NCBI RefSeq assembly: GCF_000308515.1
Contig: NZ_BAFV01000013.1
Coordinates: forward strand, 124,001 to 188,000
DNA from: Nocardia carnea NBRC 14403
GTDB taxonomy: Bacteria; Actinomycetota; Actinomycetes; Mycobacteriales; Mycobacteriaceae
Direction of reading: 5' to 3'
DNA length: 64,000 nucleotides
Position numbers and translations under genes: made by a program. The notes under the pieces are model-generated. The model had not been told where the DNA came from. It was given only the letters and a program-made list of their open reading frames with translations, and did no database searches. Below are positions 1 through 8,163 of this stretch, piece by piece; the first letter of the stretch is position 1; each line of letters starts with the position of its first letter.

Positions 1-2
1 GG

Positions 3-620
3 CCCGCGCCGTCGGCGGTCGTCGCGCATATCGGTGTGCCGGCCGGTGCGACGACCGCGCATCACACTCTGCTTTTCGGTGACGCCTGGGAGCAGACATT
101 CGACGAACTGATCAACCAGGGCGTGCCGATGAGCGATCCCTCGCTGCTGGTCACCCGTACCACCGCCACCGATTCGACACTCGCCCCGCCTGGCCACGAC
201 CTGTTCTCGGTGCTGGCCCCCGCCCCCAATCTCGACCGTGGCGCACACCTGGATTGGCAGCGCCGAGCTCCTGGATACGGCGCGGACCTGGCCGCGATCG
301 TCGAACAGAGGCTGTTGCCGGGATTCGCTGAGCACGCCGATATCGTGCATCTGGACAGTCCCGACGACTGGGCACAGCGGGGCATGCTGGCGGGTACACC
401 GTTCTCGCTGGCGCACACCTTCGCCCAAACCGGGCCGTTCCGGCCGGCGAACCTGCCGCGCGGCGTATCGAATGCGGTGCTCGCCGGCTGCGGCACAGTA
501 CCCGGCGTCGGAGTGCCGACCGCCCTGCTGTCGGGCCGGCTCGCTGCCGACCGCATCACCGGCGCCGCCGGCCGCAACAACCCGGCACCGGCCGCGAACA
601 GCAGCGGGGTACGGCCATGA
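3..620 (+). CDS. crtI: Phytoene desaturase, C-terminal part (gene starts before the window)
   Basis: This is the C-terminal ~205 codons of a CrtI-type FAD-dependent phytoene desaturase, which introduces double bases of conjugation into phytoene to make lycopene. The frame is open back to the first bases of the window, so the N-terminal Rossmann fold lies upstream. Visible CrtI features are the substrate-side segment around PSAVVAHIG, the HTLLFG...W..TFDEL stretch, and the C-terminal FAD-contact region LAGCGTVPGVGVPTALLSG, which is typical of the family. The stop codon overlaps the crtB start by 4 bp (ATGA), so the two are translationally coupled. Identification rests on these motifs and on the neighbours crtB, idi and crtU. 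Confidence 0.9.
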   Translation, partial: PAPSAVVAHIGVPAGATTAHHTLLFGDAWEQTFDELINQGVPMSDPSLLVTRTTATDSTLAPPGHDLFSVLAPAPNLDRGAHLDWQRRAPGYGADLAAIVEQRLLPGFAEHADIVHLDSPDDWAQRGMLAGTPFSLAHTFAQTGPFRPANLPRGVSNAVLAGCGTVPGVGVPTALLSGRLAADRITGAAGRNNPAPAANSSGVRP

Positions 621-1576
621 TCAGTTCCGAACTCGACGCCGCCGGCATCAGTGAACCGCGACTGCGTGACGCCTACCGGCGGTGCCGCGGCCTCAACGCC
701 ACCCATGGGCGCACGTTCTACCTCGCCACCCGGCTGCTCGCGCCGGCGCAACGCCCGCCGATCCATGCCCTGTACGGATTCGCCCGGTGGGCCGACGATA
801 TCGTCGACCTTCCGGGCGGGCAGCCCTTCACCCCGGCAGAACGTTTGGAATTACTGGCACAGCGGCTGTTCGACGGTATCGACAACAGTGCCGACGAAGA
901 CCCGATCGTGGCCGCGGTGAGCGACACCGTCGCCCGCTTCGATATCGACCGCGCGTTGTTCCAGGATTTCCTGGCCTCGATGCGGATGGATCTGACGGTG
1001 ACCGACTACCCGGACCGGGCCGCGCTGGATCGGTATATGCGCGGGTCCGCCGAAGTGATCGGCCTGCAGGTTCTCCCGGTTCTCGGTACCGTCGGCCCCA
1101 CCGAGAACGCGGCCCCCTACGCGGCCGCCCTGGGCAAGGCATTCCAGCTGACCAACTTCCTGCGAGATATCGCCGAAGACCTCGACCGCGGCCGGGTCTA
1201 CCTTCCGGCCGACGAATTGGCCGCCTTCGGCGTGGACCGAGACCGGCTGCAGTGGTGCCGCGATCATCGACAGATCGACACCCGGGTGCGCTCGGCGCTG
1301 GCGGCCCAGCATGCGATCGCTCGCGACTGGTACCGGACCGCTCGCGCCGGAATCGAGCTACTGCACCCGGTGTCGCGGCCCTGCGTCACAACGGCGGCAA
1401 TGCTGTACGCAGAGATTCTGGACCGGATCGAGGCAACAGAATTCGCGGTGTTCTCCCAGCGTGCGACCGTCGGCCGCGCCAGGCGCGCCGCCGTGGCGGG
1501 GCCCGCACTGGCTCGCGCGTTGTGGGCCCGCCGCGGCGGTCGCGCCGGCACACTCACTACGGCGATGCCGTCATGA
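617..1576 (+). CDS. crtB: Phytoene synthase
   Basis: A 319-aa squalene/phytoene synthase that condenses two geranylgeranyl diphosphates to phytoene, the first committed carotenoid step. Both Asp-rich metal-binding motifs are present: DDIVD near residue 59 and NFLRDIAEDLDRGR near residue 180, followed by the conserved YLPADEL. The length is normal for bacterial CrtB. The ATG overlaps the crtI stop and the TGA overlaps the idi start, so the gene lies inside a tightly coupled operon. The C-terminal ~40 residues are Ala/Arg-rich and less conserved. Confidence 0.95.
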   Translation: MISSELDAAGISEPRLRDAYRRCRGLNATHGRTFYLATRLLAPAQRPPIHALYGFARWADDIVDLPGGQPFTPAERLELLAQRLFDGIDNSADEDPIVAAVSDTVARFDIDRALFQDFLASMRMDLTVTDYPDRAALDRYMRGSAEVIGLQVLPVLGTVGPTENAAPYAAALGKAFQLTNFLRDIAEDLDRGRVYLPADELAAFGVDRDRLQWCRDHRQIDTRVRSALAAQHAIARDWYRTARAGIELLHPVSRPCVTTAAMLYAEILDRIEATEFAVFSQRATVGRARRAAVAGPALARALWARRGGRAGTLTTAMPS

Positions 1577-2127
1577 CGGGGCGATCCGAAGAGCGCGTGG
1601 TACTGCTCGACGACAGCGGCGAGCAGGTCGGCTCGATGCCGAAAACGCTTGTACATCACACGGATACGCCACTACATCTCGGGTTTTCCTGCTACCTGTT
1701 CGATCGGGACGGGCGACTGCTCGTCACGCGCCGGGCACTGAGCAAACGGACTTGGCCGGGAGTGTGGACGAACTCGTGCTGCGGACATCCAGCACCCGGC
1801 GAACCAGTAGGCGACGCTGTTCCACGCCGGGTACGCGAGGAACTGGGACTGGGCATCGACACCCCCACCTGCCTGTTGCCGCGGTTCCGGTATTCGGCCA
1901 CCGCACCCGACGGGACCATGGAGAACGAAGTCTGCCCGGTATTCTGCGCCCGCGCCGACGGACCGGTGCATGCCGACGCCGCCGAAGTGATGGACTGGCG
2001 CTGGGTGCCGTGGCCCGACTTCGCCGTCGCCGCCGGCTTGCGCTGGCCGATCAGTCCGTGGGCCGCTGACCAGGTACCGCAGCTCGCGGCGGCGCCCGGG
2101 TTCAGCTTGTGGACGGATAGGAGGTGA
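1573..2127 (+). CDS. idi: Isopentenyl-diphosphate delta-isomerase, type I
   Basis: A 184-aa Nudix-fold IPP isomerase (type I) that interconverts IPP and DMAPP, the C5 units feeding carotenoid synthesis. Seen in the sequence: the active-site Cys in the TNSCCGHP segment, the EELG Nudix-type helix, and the C-terminal metal/acid segment MENEVCPVF. The start is the ATG overlapping the crtB stop by 4 bp; a longer open frame upstream is an out-of-frame shadow of crtB. Its stop overlaps the GTG of the next small gene. Placement inside a crt operon suggests co-expression of precursor supply with carotenogenesis. Confidence 0.93.
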   Translation: MTGRSEERVVLLDDSGEQVGSMPKTLVHHTDTPLHLGFSCYLFDRDGRLLVTRRALSKRTWPGVWTNSCCGHPAPGEPVGDAVPRRVREELGLGIDTPTCLLPRFRYSATAPDGTMENEVCPVFCARADGPVHADAAEVMDWRWVPWPDFAVAAGLRWPISPWAADQVPQLAAAPGFSLWTDRR

Positions 2128-2324
2128 TCGTGGATCACTGGCAGCACCTGATCCTGATGGGCCTGTGCCTCATGGTGACCGTCCTACGGGAATTCGTCGG
2201 ACACAGGGGCCACCGGTGTCCGGCGCGTCTTGCCGGTAGCGTGCTGCCCGTCGCGGGCATACTGCTGGTGTGGGACGCGATCGCGATCACCGCCGAAACG
2301 AACACCACCTCAGCCGGAAGGTAG
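2124..2324 (+). CDS. Truncated lycopene cyclase domain (CrtYc-like) membrane protein
   Basis: A 66-aa hydrophobic protein starting at a GTG that overlaps the idi stop (a second GTG six bases on is also possible). It has two hydrophobic segments (residues ~9-20 and ~36-54) with the pattern DHWQHLILMGLCLMVT...LPVAGILLVWDAIAI, which resembles the first part of heterodimeric CrtYc lycopene cyclase domains. Known CrtYc proteins run to about 100 aa and carry a later acidic P-x-E-E...FF motif; this protein stops before that region. It is therefore either vestigial or a reduced membrane partner. A full-length FAD-type lycopene cyclase sits at 41376-42572. Resemblance to CrtYc is by eye. Confidence 0.6.
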   Translation: MIVDHWQHLILMGLCLMVTVLREFVGHRGHRCPARLAGSVLPVAGILLVWDAIAITAETNTTSAGR

Positions 2325-2328
2325 CGCC

Positions 2329-3090
2329 GTGAACTGCGCCCGGCTCGGCCCGGACGGGCTCCCACGCGACCAGGTACCGGCAACCTTCGACCACGGCGCC
2401 GCCGAATACGACCGTCTCGTCGGGTACAACCCCGGCTATCACAAGCATCTGCGCCTGTCCGCGCGACGTATGCAGCTACCCGCCAACGGCGCCGGACTCC
2501 GGCTGCTCGACGCAGGCTGCGGTACCGGCGCCTCGACCGCAGCGCTGCTGTCGGTTGCCCCGGACGCCGAGATCGTCGCCATCGATGCATCGGCCCAAAT
2601 GCTCGCCCGCGCCCGCGCGAAGAACTGGCCTTCCACAGTGCGGTTCCACCACACCCGCATCGAAGACCTCGACGCGGCCGGCTGCGGCGGCCGTTTCGAC
2701 GGGATCTTCGCCGCATATCTGCTGCGCAACCTCGCCGACCCCGACGCCCAGCTGCGCGCGTTCGCCGCGCTGTTGCATCCCGGTGCCCCGCTCGTAGTGC
2801 ACGAGTATTCGGTGCGCGGGTCACTGCCCGCCCGCGTGGTGTGGAACACGGTCTGCGGCGCAGTGATCATTCCGCTCGGCGCGCTGCTCACTGGCGACAC
2901 CACCCTGTACCGGCACCTGCGTCGCAGCGTGACCGCGTTCGACAGCGTGCACCAGTTCCGGGCACGGTTACGTGAGAACGGCTTCACCGGGATACGGGTG
3001 GCGACTGTGCCCGGATGGCAGTACGACATCGTGCACACCTTCACCGCGACCGTGCCGGGGCCCGGCTCCGAATCAGAAGGGGCTCCATGA
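2329..3090 (+). CDS. Class I SAM-dependent methyltransferase of the carotenoid operon (CrtT-like)
   Basis: A 253-aa UbiE/menG-like class I methyltransferase. The GTG start is preceded by GGAAGG with 7-nt spacing, and upstream codons would overlap the previous gene. The SAM-binding motif I is LLDAGCGTGASTAALL (residues ~58-73), followed by an acidic motif II (VAIDAS) and the post-I region FDGIFAAYLLRNL. Streptomyces crt clusters contain a methyltransferase, CrtT, beside crtU, and this position matches. The substrate is not established; a carotenoid-end or quinone-related methylation are both possible. The stop overlaps the following ATG. Confidence 0.75.
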   Translation: MNCARLGPDGLPRDQVPATFDHGAAEYDRLVGYNPGYHKHLRLSARRMQLPANGAGLRLLDAGCGTGASTAALLSVAPDAEIVAIDASAQMLARARAKNWPSTVRFHHTRIEDLDAAGCGGRFDGIFAAYLLRNLADPDAQLRAFAALLHPGAPLVVHEYSVRGSLPARVVWNTVCGAVIIPLGALLTGDTTLYRHLRRSVTAFDSVHQFRARLRENGFTGIRVATVPGWQYDIVHTFTATVPGPGSESEGAP

Positions 3091-4667
3091 TGCGTGCCGG
3101 CTCCGGACGCGACCGACGTGCTGTCCACCATCGCGCCCCAGCGGCCTCGGGACGCCGCGGCCTCGACCACCGCCCACACGTGGTGGTCATCGGCGCCGGT
3201 ATCGCCGGACTCGCCGCGGCAACCGGGCTTGCCGAACGTGACATCGACGTGGAAATCATCGAGCGCCGGCCTTACCTCGGCGGCCGGGTCGGTGGCTGGA
3301 CCGAAAACCTGCCCGACGGCACTGCGATCGCAATCAACCGCGGGTTCCACGCCTTCTTCCGTCAGTACTACAACCTGCGCGCGCTACTGCGCCGCACAGA
3401 TCCGCAGCTGCATCGGCTCGTCGCGATCGACGACTACCCACTCATCGACGGCCACGGACGCCGCGACACCTTCCGGCGTCTGCCGCGCACACCACCATGG
3501 AATGCCCTCGCTTTCGCCGCCCGCAGCCACACTTTCCCCCTGCAGGACCTGCGCCGCATCGACGCGCGCGCCGCGGCACCTCTCGCGGCGGTCTCCGTAC
3601 CCGGGATCTACGACCTGCTCGACCACACCGACGCCGAAACCTTCCTGCAGCAGATCAACTTTCCGGCCACCGCCCGCCATCTGGCTTTCGACGTGTTCTC
3701 CCGCAGCTTCTTCGCGCCACCCGCCCAGCTGTCGGCGGCCGAGCTGGCGACCATGTTCCACATCTACTTCCTCGGTTCGAGCGAAGGTCTGTTGTTCGAC
3801 GTCCCCACTTCGAACTACGACACCGCACTGTGGTCGCCGCTGCAGGACTACCTCATCTCGCACGATGTCCGGATCCGCACCGGTAGCACGGTGACCGCCG
3901 TCGAGCCCGCGGGCGAGGGCGGCTTCCGGGTGCGCGCACAGGACGGTCGTGATATCGCCGCCGACGCCGTCGTCCTCGCCACAGATGCCGCCGGACTGCG
4001 TCGCATCGTCGAGAACTCGCCGCAACTCGGCGACCGAGTGTGGCGCGCATCGATCGAACGGTTACGCAGCGCGCCACCGTTTCTGGTGTATCGGATCTGG
4101 CTGGACAAGCCGGTCGCGCCGCATCGACCGGCGTTCCTGGCCACCGGAGGCCTCGCCCCCCTCGACAACGTCAGCGTGCTGAACCACTACGAGCAACAGG
4201 CCCGCACGTGGGCCGCGCGCCACGGCGGCGCCGTACTGGAACTCCACGCCTACGCCCTGCCCGCACAGCTGACACCGGCCCAGGAGCGCGATATCCCCGC
4301 TCGGCTGCGCGCCCGGCTGAACCGCCTCTACCCGGAAACCGCCGACGCCCGAATCCTCGGCGAACACCTGCAATGGAACCAGGACTGCCCCTTGTTCGGT
4401 GTCGGCGACCACGCGTACCGGCCCACCATCCGCACACCACACCGTCGGCTCGTGCTGGCCGGCGACGGCATCCGCATCGACCTGCCCGTCGCGTTGATGG
4501 AACGCGCCGCCACCACCGGATGGGCGGCGGCGAACGCGTTGCTCACCCAATGGGGCTTACCCGGCCACGATCTGCACACCGTGCCGACCAGCGGCCGCAA
4601 CGCCCTACTGCGCCGACTCGCCACCCGCTACGCAACGGCAACCGCACCTGCCGAGGACCTCCGATGA
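3087..4667 (+). CDS. crtU: Carotene desaturase/methyltransferase family (isorenieratene synthase, CrtU-like)
   Basis: A 526-aa FAD-dependent oxidoreductase of the CrtI/CrtU branch. The dinucleotide-binding motif VVIGAGIAGLAAATGL lies near residues 34-49, followed by ERRPYLGGRVGGW. The C-terminal FAD contact is LVLAGDGIRIDLPVALMERAA. CrtU enzymes desaturate and shift a methyl group on the beta-ionone ring to give aromatic (phi) end groups such as isorenieratene. The start is the ATG pair at 3087/3090 overlapping the methyltransferase stop, after AAGGGG. Its neighbours (CrtT-like methyltransferase and DUF5914 Rieske protein) support the aromatic-carotenoid assignment over a plain desaturase. 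Confidence 0.8.
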   Translation: MMRAGSGRDRRAVHHRAPAASGRRGLDHRPHVVVIGAGIAGLAAATGLAERDIDVEIIERRPYLGGRVGGWTENLPDGTAIAINRGFHAFFRQYYNLRALLRRTDPQLHRLVAIDDYPLIDGHGRRDTFRRLPRTPPWNALAFAARSHTFPLQDLRRIDARAAAPLAAVSVPGIYDLLDHTDAETFLQQINFPATARHLAFDVFSRSFFAPPAQLSAAELATMFHIYFLGSSEGLLFDVPTSNYDTALWSPLQDYLISHDVRIRTGSTVTAVEPAGEGGFRVRAQDGRDIAADAVVLATDAAGLRRIVENSPQLGDRVWRASIERLRSAPPFLVYRIWLDKPVAPHRPAFLATGGLAPLDNVSVLNHYEQQARTWAARHGGAVLELHAYALPAQLTPAQERDIPARLRARLNRLYPETADARILGEHLQWNQDCPLFGVGDHAYRPTIRTPHRRLVLAGDGIRIDLPVALMERAATTGWAAANALLTQWGLPGHDLHTVPTSGRNALLRRLATRYATATAPAEDLR

Positions 4668-5680
4668 ACAACCTCCTGTTTCGGCGTTGGCCCGATCGAT
4701 GGCCACTGCAACCCATCGACCCCGGAAACTGGGCAGACCAGGAACCCACCTACCACGCCGCGAAACCCGCCCTCATCGCCGCCACACTCCAACGCGCACA
4801 ACAACGCCCGTCCGGGAACTGGTACGTCTTCGCCGCCAGCCGAGACATTCGCCCCGGCCGCCCGTTCGGATTCACGATCGCCGGAGTCGAACTCGTCGCA
4901 TGGCGAGACCGAGGGCAACGACTTGTCGTAGGTCCGGGAGCGTGCCCACATCTGGGCGCGCCGCTGGCGCAGGCACATATCGACTGCGGTGCCCTCGTGT
5001 GCCGATGGCACGGGCTGCGACTGGACAGCGGCGGGGAGGCCGGCTGGACACCATTACCGTGCCACGATGACGGCGTACTGGCGTGGGTCCGCCTCGACCA
5101 TATCGGCGACAGTAGCCCGCTCGAAACACCTGTTATCGGGGCCCGCCCGCCCGCGCACCGCGCCATCGCCGCGGTAGCAACCCTCAGCGGGGTGTGCGAA
5201 CCGGCCGATATTGTCGCCAACCGACTCGACCCGTGGCACGGCGCCTGGTTCCACCCATACTCATTCACCCGGCTGGAAGTACTAGAGACTCCGTCCCAGC
5301 AACACGATTCGGCCGACTCCGACGACCGGTTCCTGGTTGCAGTCACCTTTCGGGTCGGCGGCCGTCTCGGTGTCCCGGTGCGCGCCGAGTTCACCAGTCC
5401 GGAGCCCCGGACCGTCACGATGCGCATCATCGACGGTGAAGGATCGGGCAGTGTCGTCGAAACCCATGCCACACCGCTCGGCCCCGGGCCGGACGGCGAA
5501 CCACGAACCGCCGTCATCGAAGCCGTAATAGCCGACTCGACTCGCCTCGGCTTCGCCCGAGCCAGCCACGCCGCCCGCTTCCTACGGCCGATAATGACCC
5601 GCGCCGCGACCCGGTTGTGGCGCGACGACCTGGCCTATGCCGAACGGCGCTACCGACAGCGGACGCAGAAACCGGGATGA
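4664..5680 (+). CDS. Rieske [2Fe-2S] DUF5914-type protein of carotenoid cluster
   Basis: A 338-aa soluble protein with an N-terminal Rieske domain. The cluster ligands are visible as CPHLG (residues ~91-95) and CRWHG (~111-115), a C-x-H...C-x2-H pattern. The remainder resembles the DUF5914 region found next to crtU in other actinobacteria (family recall, not searched). Role is inferred: a ring oxygenase or an electron donor acting on the aromatic carotenoid end group. The ATG overlaps the crtU stop by 4 bp. The first-subdomain His and acidic residues in the C-terminal half could form a mononuclear iron site, but I cannot assign them confidently. Confidence 0.75.
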   Translation: MNNLLFRRWPDRWPLQPIDPGNWADQEPTYHAAKPALIAATLQRAQQRPSGNWYVFAASRDIRPGRPFGFTIAGVELVAWRDRGQRLVVGPGACPHLGAPLAQAHIDCGALVCRWHGLRLDSGGEAGWTPLPCHDDGVLAWVRLDHIGDSSPLETPVIGARPPAHRAIAAVATLSGVCEPADIVANRLDPWHGAWFHPYSFTRLEVLETPSQQHDSADSDDRFLVAVTFRVGGRLGVPVRAEFTSPEPRTVTMRIIDGEGSGSVVETHATPLGPGPDGEPRTAVIEAVIADSTRLGFARASHAARFLRPIMTRAATRLWRDDLAYAERRYRQRTQKPG

Positions 5681-5799
5681 CGACGTCTTTCGAGATTCGG
5701 TATGTCACCGGTGCGGAAGCAGAGCGCATCACTGCCGCGCAGGCGAAGGCTCTTGTTGCACTGCTGAGGTGGCAGGCAGGCCGCTTCGATGTTGGCTGA
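5677..5799 (+). CDS. Small ORF overlapping the end of the carotenoid operon
   Basis: A 40-codon frame whose ATG overlaps the stop of the Rieske gene (ATGA), the same coupling seen throughout the operon. The predicted peptide is MTTSFEIRYVTG...AKALVALLRWQAGRFDVG. It could be a genuine small protein or the residual 5' end of a decayed gene. No motif is recognised. The 150 bp downstream are lower in GC than the operon, consistent with a boundary. Confidence 0.35.
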   Translation: MTTSFEIRYVTGAEAERITAAQAKALVALLRWQAGRFDVG

Positions 5800-5872
5800 C
5801 CCTGAATTCCATGAATTGCCGGTCCGGTTTCCCTTGTTTTGTGTTTCCTCGAGGATCGAACTAGGGGAACCG

Positions 5873-5904
5873 TTTGACCTGCACATATTTTGACCTGCAC
5901 ATAT
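5873..5904. repeat. Perfect 16-bp tandem duplication upstream of tRNA-Arg
   Basis: The unit TTTGACCTGCACATAT occurs twice head-to-tail with no mismatch, and a partial third copy (GTTGACCTGC) appears at about 5952. Each unit carries a TTGACC element like a -35 hexamer. It lies between the carotenoid operon end and a tRNA gene transcribed towards it. It may be a slippage duplication or a pair of binding sites. Confidence 0.85.
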
Positions 5905-5981
5905 TCGGTTCTGCTGACGATTCTCGAGTCGTTCGCGGATCGTGAAGTCCGGTTGACCTGCGGAAACGCTGTCGCAGGTTG

Positions 5982-6054
5982 TGCCCTCGGCAGGATTCGA
6001 ACCTGCGACACCCGCTTTAGGAGAGCGGTGCTCTATCCCCTGAGCTACGAGGGC
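5982..6054 (-). tRNA. tRNA-Arg (anticodon CCU)
   Basis: The reverse complement folds as a standard cloverleaf: acceptor GCCCTCG pairs with CGAGGGC, discriminator A is at 5982, the D-arm is GCTCAGGGGATAGAGC, the anticodon stem/loop is CCGCT-CTCCTAA-AGCGG with anticodon CCT, and the T-arm is CAGGTTCGAATCCTG. CCA is not encoded. It decodes AGG. The gene stands alone, with no integrase beside it. Confidence 0.97.
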
Positions 6055-6133
6055 CGGGCCGGGGGCCGGTGGGCAGCAGTCTACCGGGTGACCCCCTGTA
6101 GGGCCGCATCGTAGGTCCGGCGGCCCGCGGACG

Positions 6134-7594
6134 TCAGGATGCGACGGTGGTTTCGTAGTCGGCGGAGTCGAAGCGGCGGGTTTTCCAGCGGTAGAGGACC
6201 GTGGCGCCGGGCCAGTTGTTGGTGATGCGGCCCGAGGCGTTGCGGTACCAGCTGGAGCAGAAGTTCCAGGGGGTGTCCTTCAGGCGTTTCTGCAGCCAGT
6301 CGTCCCAGCGCTGTTCGGTCTCCGTGCGGGCGGCCAGGCCGCGGCCGGGGTGGTGGCGGAGGTATTCGACGGCTTGACGGATGTAGCGGGCCTGGGATTC
6401 CAGCATGTAGACGATGGAGCCCGAGCCGACGTTCGTGTTCGGGCCGTACATCATGAACAGGTTGGGGAATTTCGGGACCGAGATGCCGAGGTAGGCGCGG
6501 GCGCCTTCGGCGGCCCAGGCGTCGGCGAGTTTGCGGCCGTCGGTGCCGTAGATGTTCATGGGGGCAAGGAATTCGGTGCCCTTGAAGCCGGTGCCGTAGA
6601 TGATGACGTCGACCTCGTGGTCGATACCGTCGGCGGTGCGCACGCCGGTGGAGGTGATTTCGGTGATCGCGTCGGTTTCCACGGTGACGTTCGGCCGGCC
6701 GAGGGCCGGGAAGTAGTCGTTGGAGAACAGGGCGCGTTTACAGCCGGCGGCGTAGTCGGGGGTGAGTTTTTCGCGCAGGACCGGATCGGGAATCTGCCTG
6801 GCGCGGTGGGCTTCGGCGACCTTCAGGACCGGGGCCTGGATGCCCTGCAGATCGGTGAGGGCCAGCGCCATCACCTCGAAGAACATCCACCAGCCGAAGC
6901 GTTCGGCCCAGCGGACCGGGGGCAGGTACTTGAATACGGCGTGGTGGCGGGCGGCGTATGCGGCGTCGGCCTTGGGGAGCACCCAGGCGGCGGAACGCTG
7001 GAACAGGGTGAGGTGTTCGGCGATCGGCTGGATGCGGGGGATGTACTGGATCGCGCTGGCGCCGGTGCCGATGCAGGCGATCCGTTTGCCGGTGAGGTCG
7101 ACGGAATGGTCCCATTCGGCGGAGTGGAACGCAGGCCCGCCGAAGGTGTCGATACCGGGGATGTTCGGCATGGCGGGGCGGGAGAGCTGGCCGACGGCGG
7201 AGATCAGTACATCGGCGGTGAGCAGGTCGCCGCTGTTGGTGCGGATCTGCCATTTCGCGGTGGTTTCATCGTATTCGGCGTCGCTGATCTCGGTGCCGAA
7301 GCGGATATAGCGTTCGAGATCGTATTTGCCGACCACACGGCGCATGTAGTCGTGGATATCGGGTTGCTCGGAGAAACGCCGCGGCCAGTCGGAGCGGGGT
7401 TCGTAGGACCACGAGTACAGGGGGCTCGGTACGTCGCAGGCCGCGCCGGGGTAGGTGTTCTCCCGCCAGACGCCGCCGAGGTCCTGGGCGCGTTCGACGA
7501 TGGTGAAATCGTCTATTCCGGCCCGCAGGAGTTCGAGTCCCATACCGAGCCCGCCGAAGCCGGCCCCGATGATGATGATCGACGGCGTTGTCAT
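6134..7594 (-). CDS. Flavin-containing (Baeyer-Villiger type) monooxygenase
   Basis: A 486-aa class B flavoprotein monooxygenase. The FAD-binding GAGFGGLGMG lies at residues ~10-19, the Baeyer-Villiger fingerprint FxGxxxHxxxW(P/D) is exactly matched by FGGPAFHSAEWD near residue 150, and a second NADPH-binding Rossmann motif GTGASAIQYIP follows near 176. These enzymes insert oxygen into ketones, forming esters or lactones, using NADPH and O2. Substrate cannot be told. The gene is monocistronic, reading towards the tRNA. The ATG lies in a region free of other coding. Confidence 0.92.
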   Translation of the reverse strand: MTTPSIIIIGAGFGGLGMGLELLRAGIDDFTIVERAQDLGGVWRENTYPGAACDVPSPLYSWSYEPRSDWPRRFSEQPDIHDYMRRVVGKYDLERYIRFGTEISDAEYDETTAKWQIRTNSGDLLTADVLISAVGQLSRPAMPNIPGIDTFGGPAFHSAEWDHSVDLTGKRIACIGTGASAIQYIPRIQPIAEHLTLFQRSAAWVLPKADAAYAARHHAVFKYLPPVRWAERFGWWMFFEVMALALTDLQGIQAPVLKVAEAHRARQIPDPVLREKLTPDYAAGCKRALFSNDYFPALGRPNVTVETDAITEITSTGVRTADGIDHEVDVIIYGTGFKGTEFLAPMNIYGTDGRKLADAWAAEGARAYLGISVPKFPNLFMMYGPNTNVGSGSIVYMLESQARYIRQAVEYLRHHPGRGLAARTETEQRWDDWLQKRLKDTPWNFCSSWYRNASGRITNNWPGATVLYRWKTRRFDSADYETTVAS

Positions 7595-8163
7595 GGTTCA
7601 AGCGTAGGTCGCCGGCCGGTCGTATCGGAGGGGAACGGAGGTCAGTGAATCGATATTTCCGGCCAGATTTCCGGGCTCGGACGTCGCTGCGCGTGCATCT
7701 GTAAGTGATTTCGGATTATTCCGCTCCGTCGGTCCGTGTCGACCATAACGCGTGGTCGCGTTGCTGGTCCGGTGGTGGATTCATCCCATCAGTCGGTACA
7801 CGAATAGGGACCGTGTCTCGTTTAGATGTCATTTCGTTATCTGACTTGGCAGCGCGCGGAAATCCCGGCTATCACAAGTGGGTGCTCGGCGGCGATGACG
7901 CAGTGCCGGTGGCCCGCAGGGGGCGTCGCGGGCACTGCGTCTCATCCCGTCACTCGGTCGCCGTCGCCGCGCTTGGACTCTCGCCCGCTGACCAGCGTCG
8001 ACCCTATTTCGAACGGTTTCCTGCCTACCGTCCCCATGCCCAGCTACTGCACGGTAGTCTCCGGCGGTGTGATGTGAGTCATGCCCACTTCTGTGTCTCA
8101 CCGAAGAGGTCCGGGCTCATATCGCGCGCCCTCCGCCACCCAGATCAGTAAGGGGTATTTCCG
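7595..8163. other. 569-bp intergenic region between divergent genes
   Basis: This region separates the divergently read monooxygenase and acyl-CoA ligase genes, so it must hold both promoters. Its base composition is visibly lower in GC (for example 7700-7850) than the flanks. Open frames here lack ribosome sites and family features, and I do not call any gene. An AAGGGG ribosome-binding site for the ligase is at 8152-8157. Confidence 0.6.

Noticed and set aside
5873..5904. CRISPR array
   Set aside because: Only two adjacent units without spacers; no array exists in the window.
5982..6054. tRNA-linked integrated element
   Set aside because: No integrase, no duplicated tRNA 3' end was seen nearby.
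6350..7648. 432-codon + strand frame opposite the Baeyer-Villiger monooxygenase
   Set aside because: The minus-strand gene shows exact family motifs; the opposite frame is Gly/Val-rich without features.
7705..8151. Open frames in the gap before the acyl-CoA ligase
   Set aside because: No ribosome site, no family features, and lower-GC sequence unlike coding DNA here.
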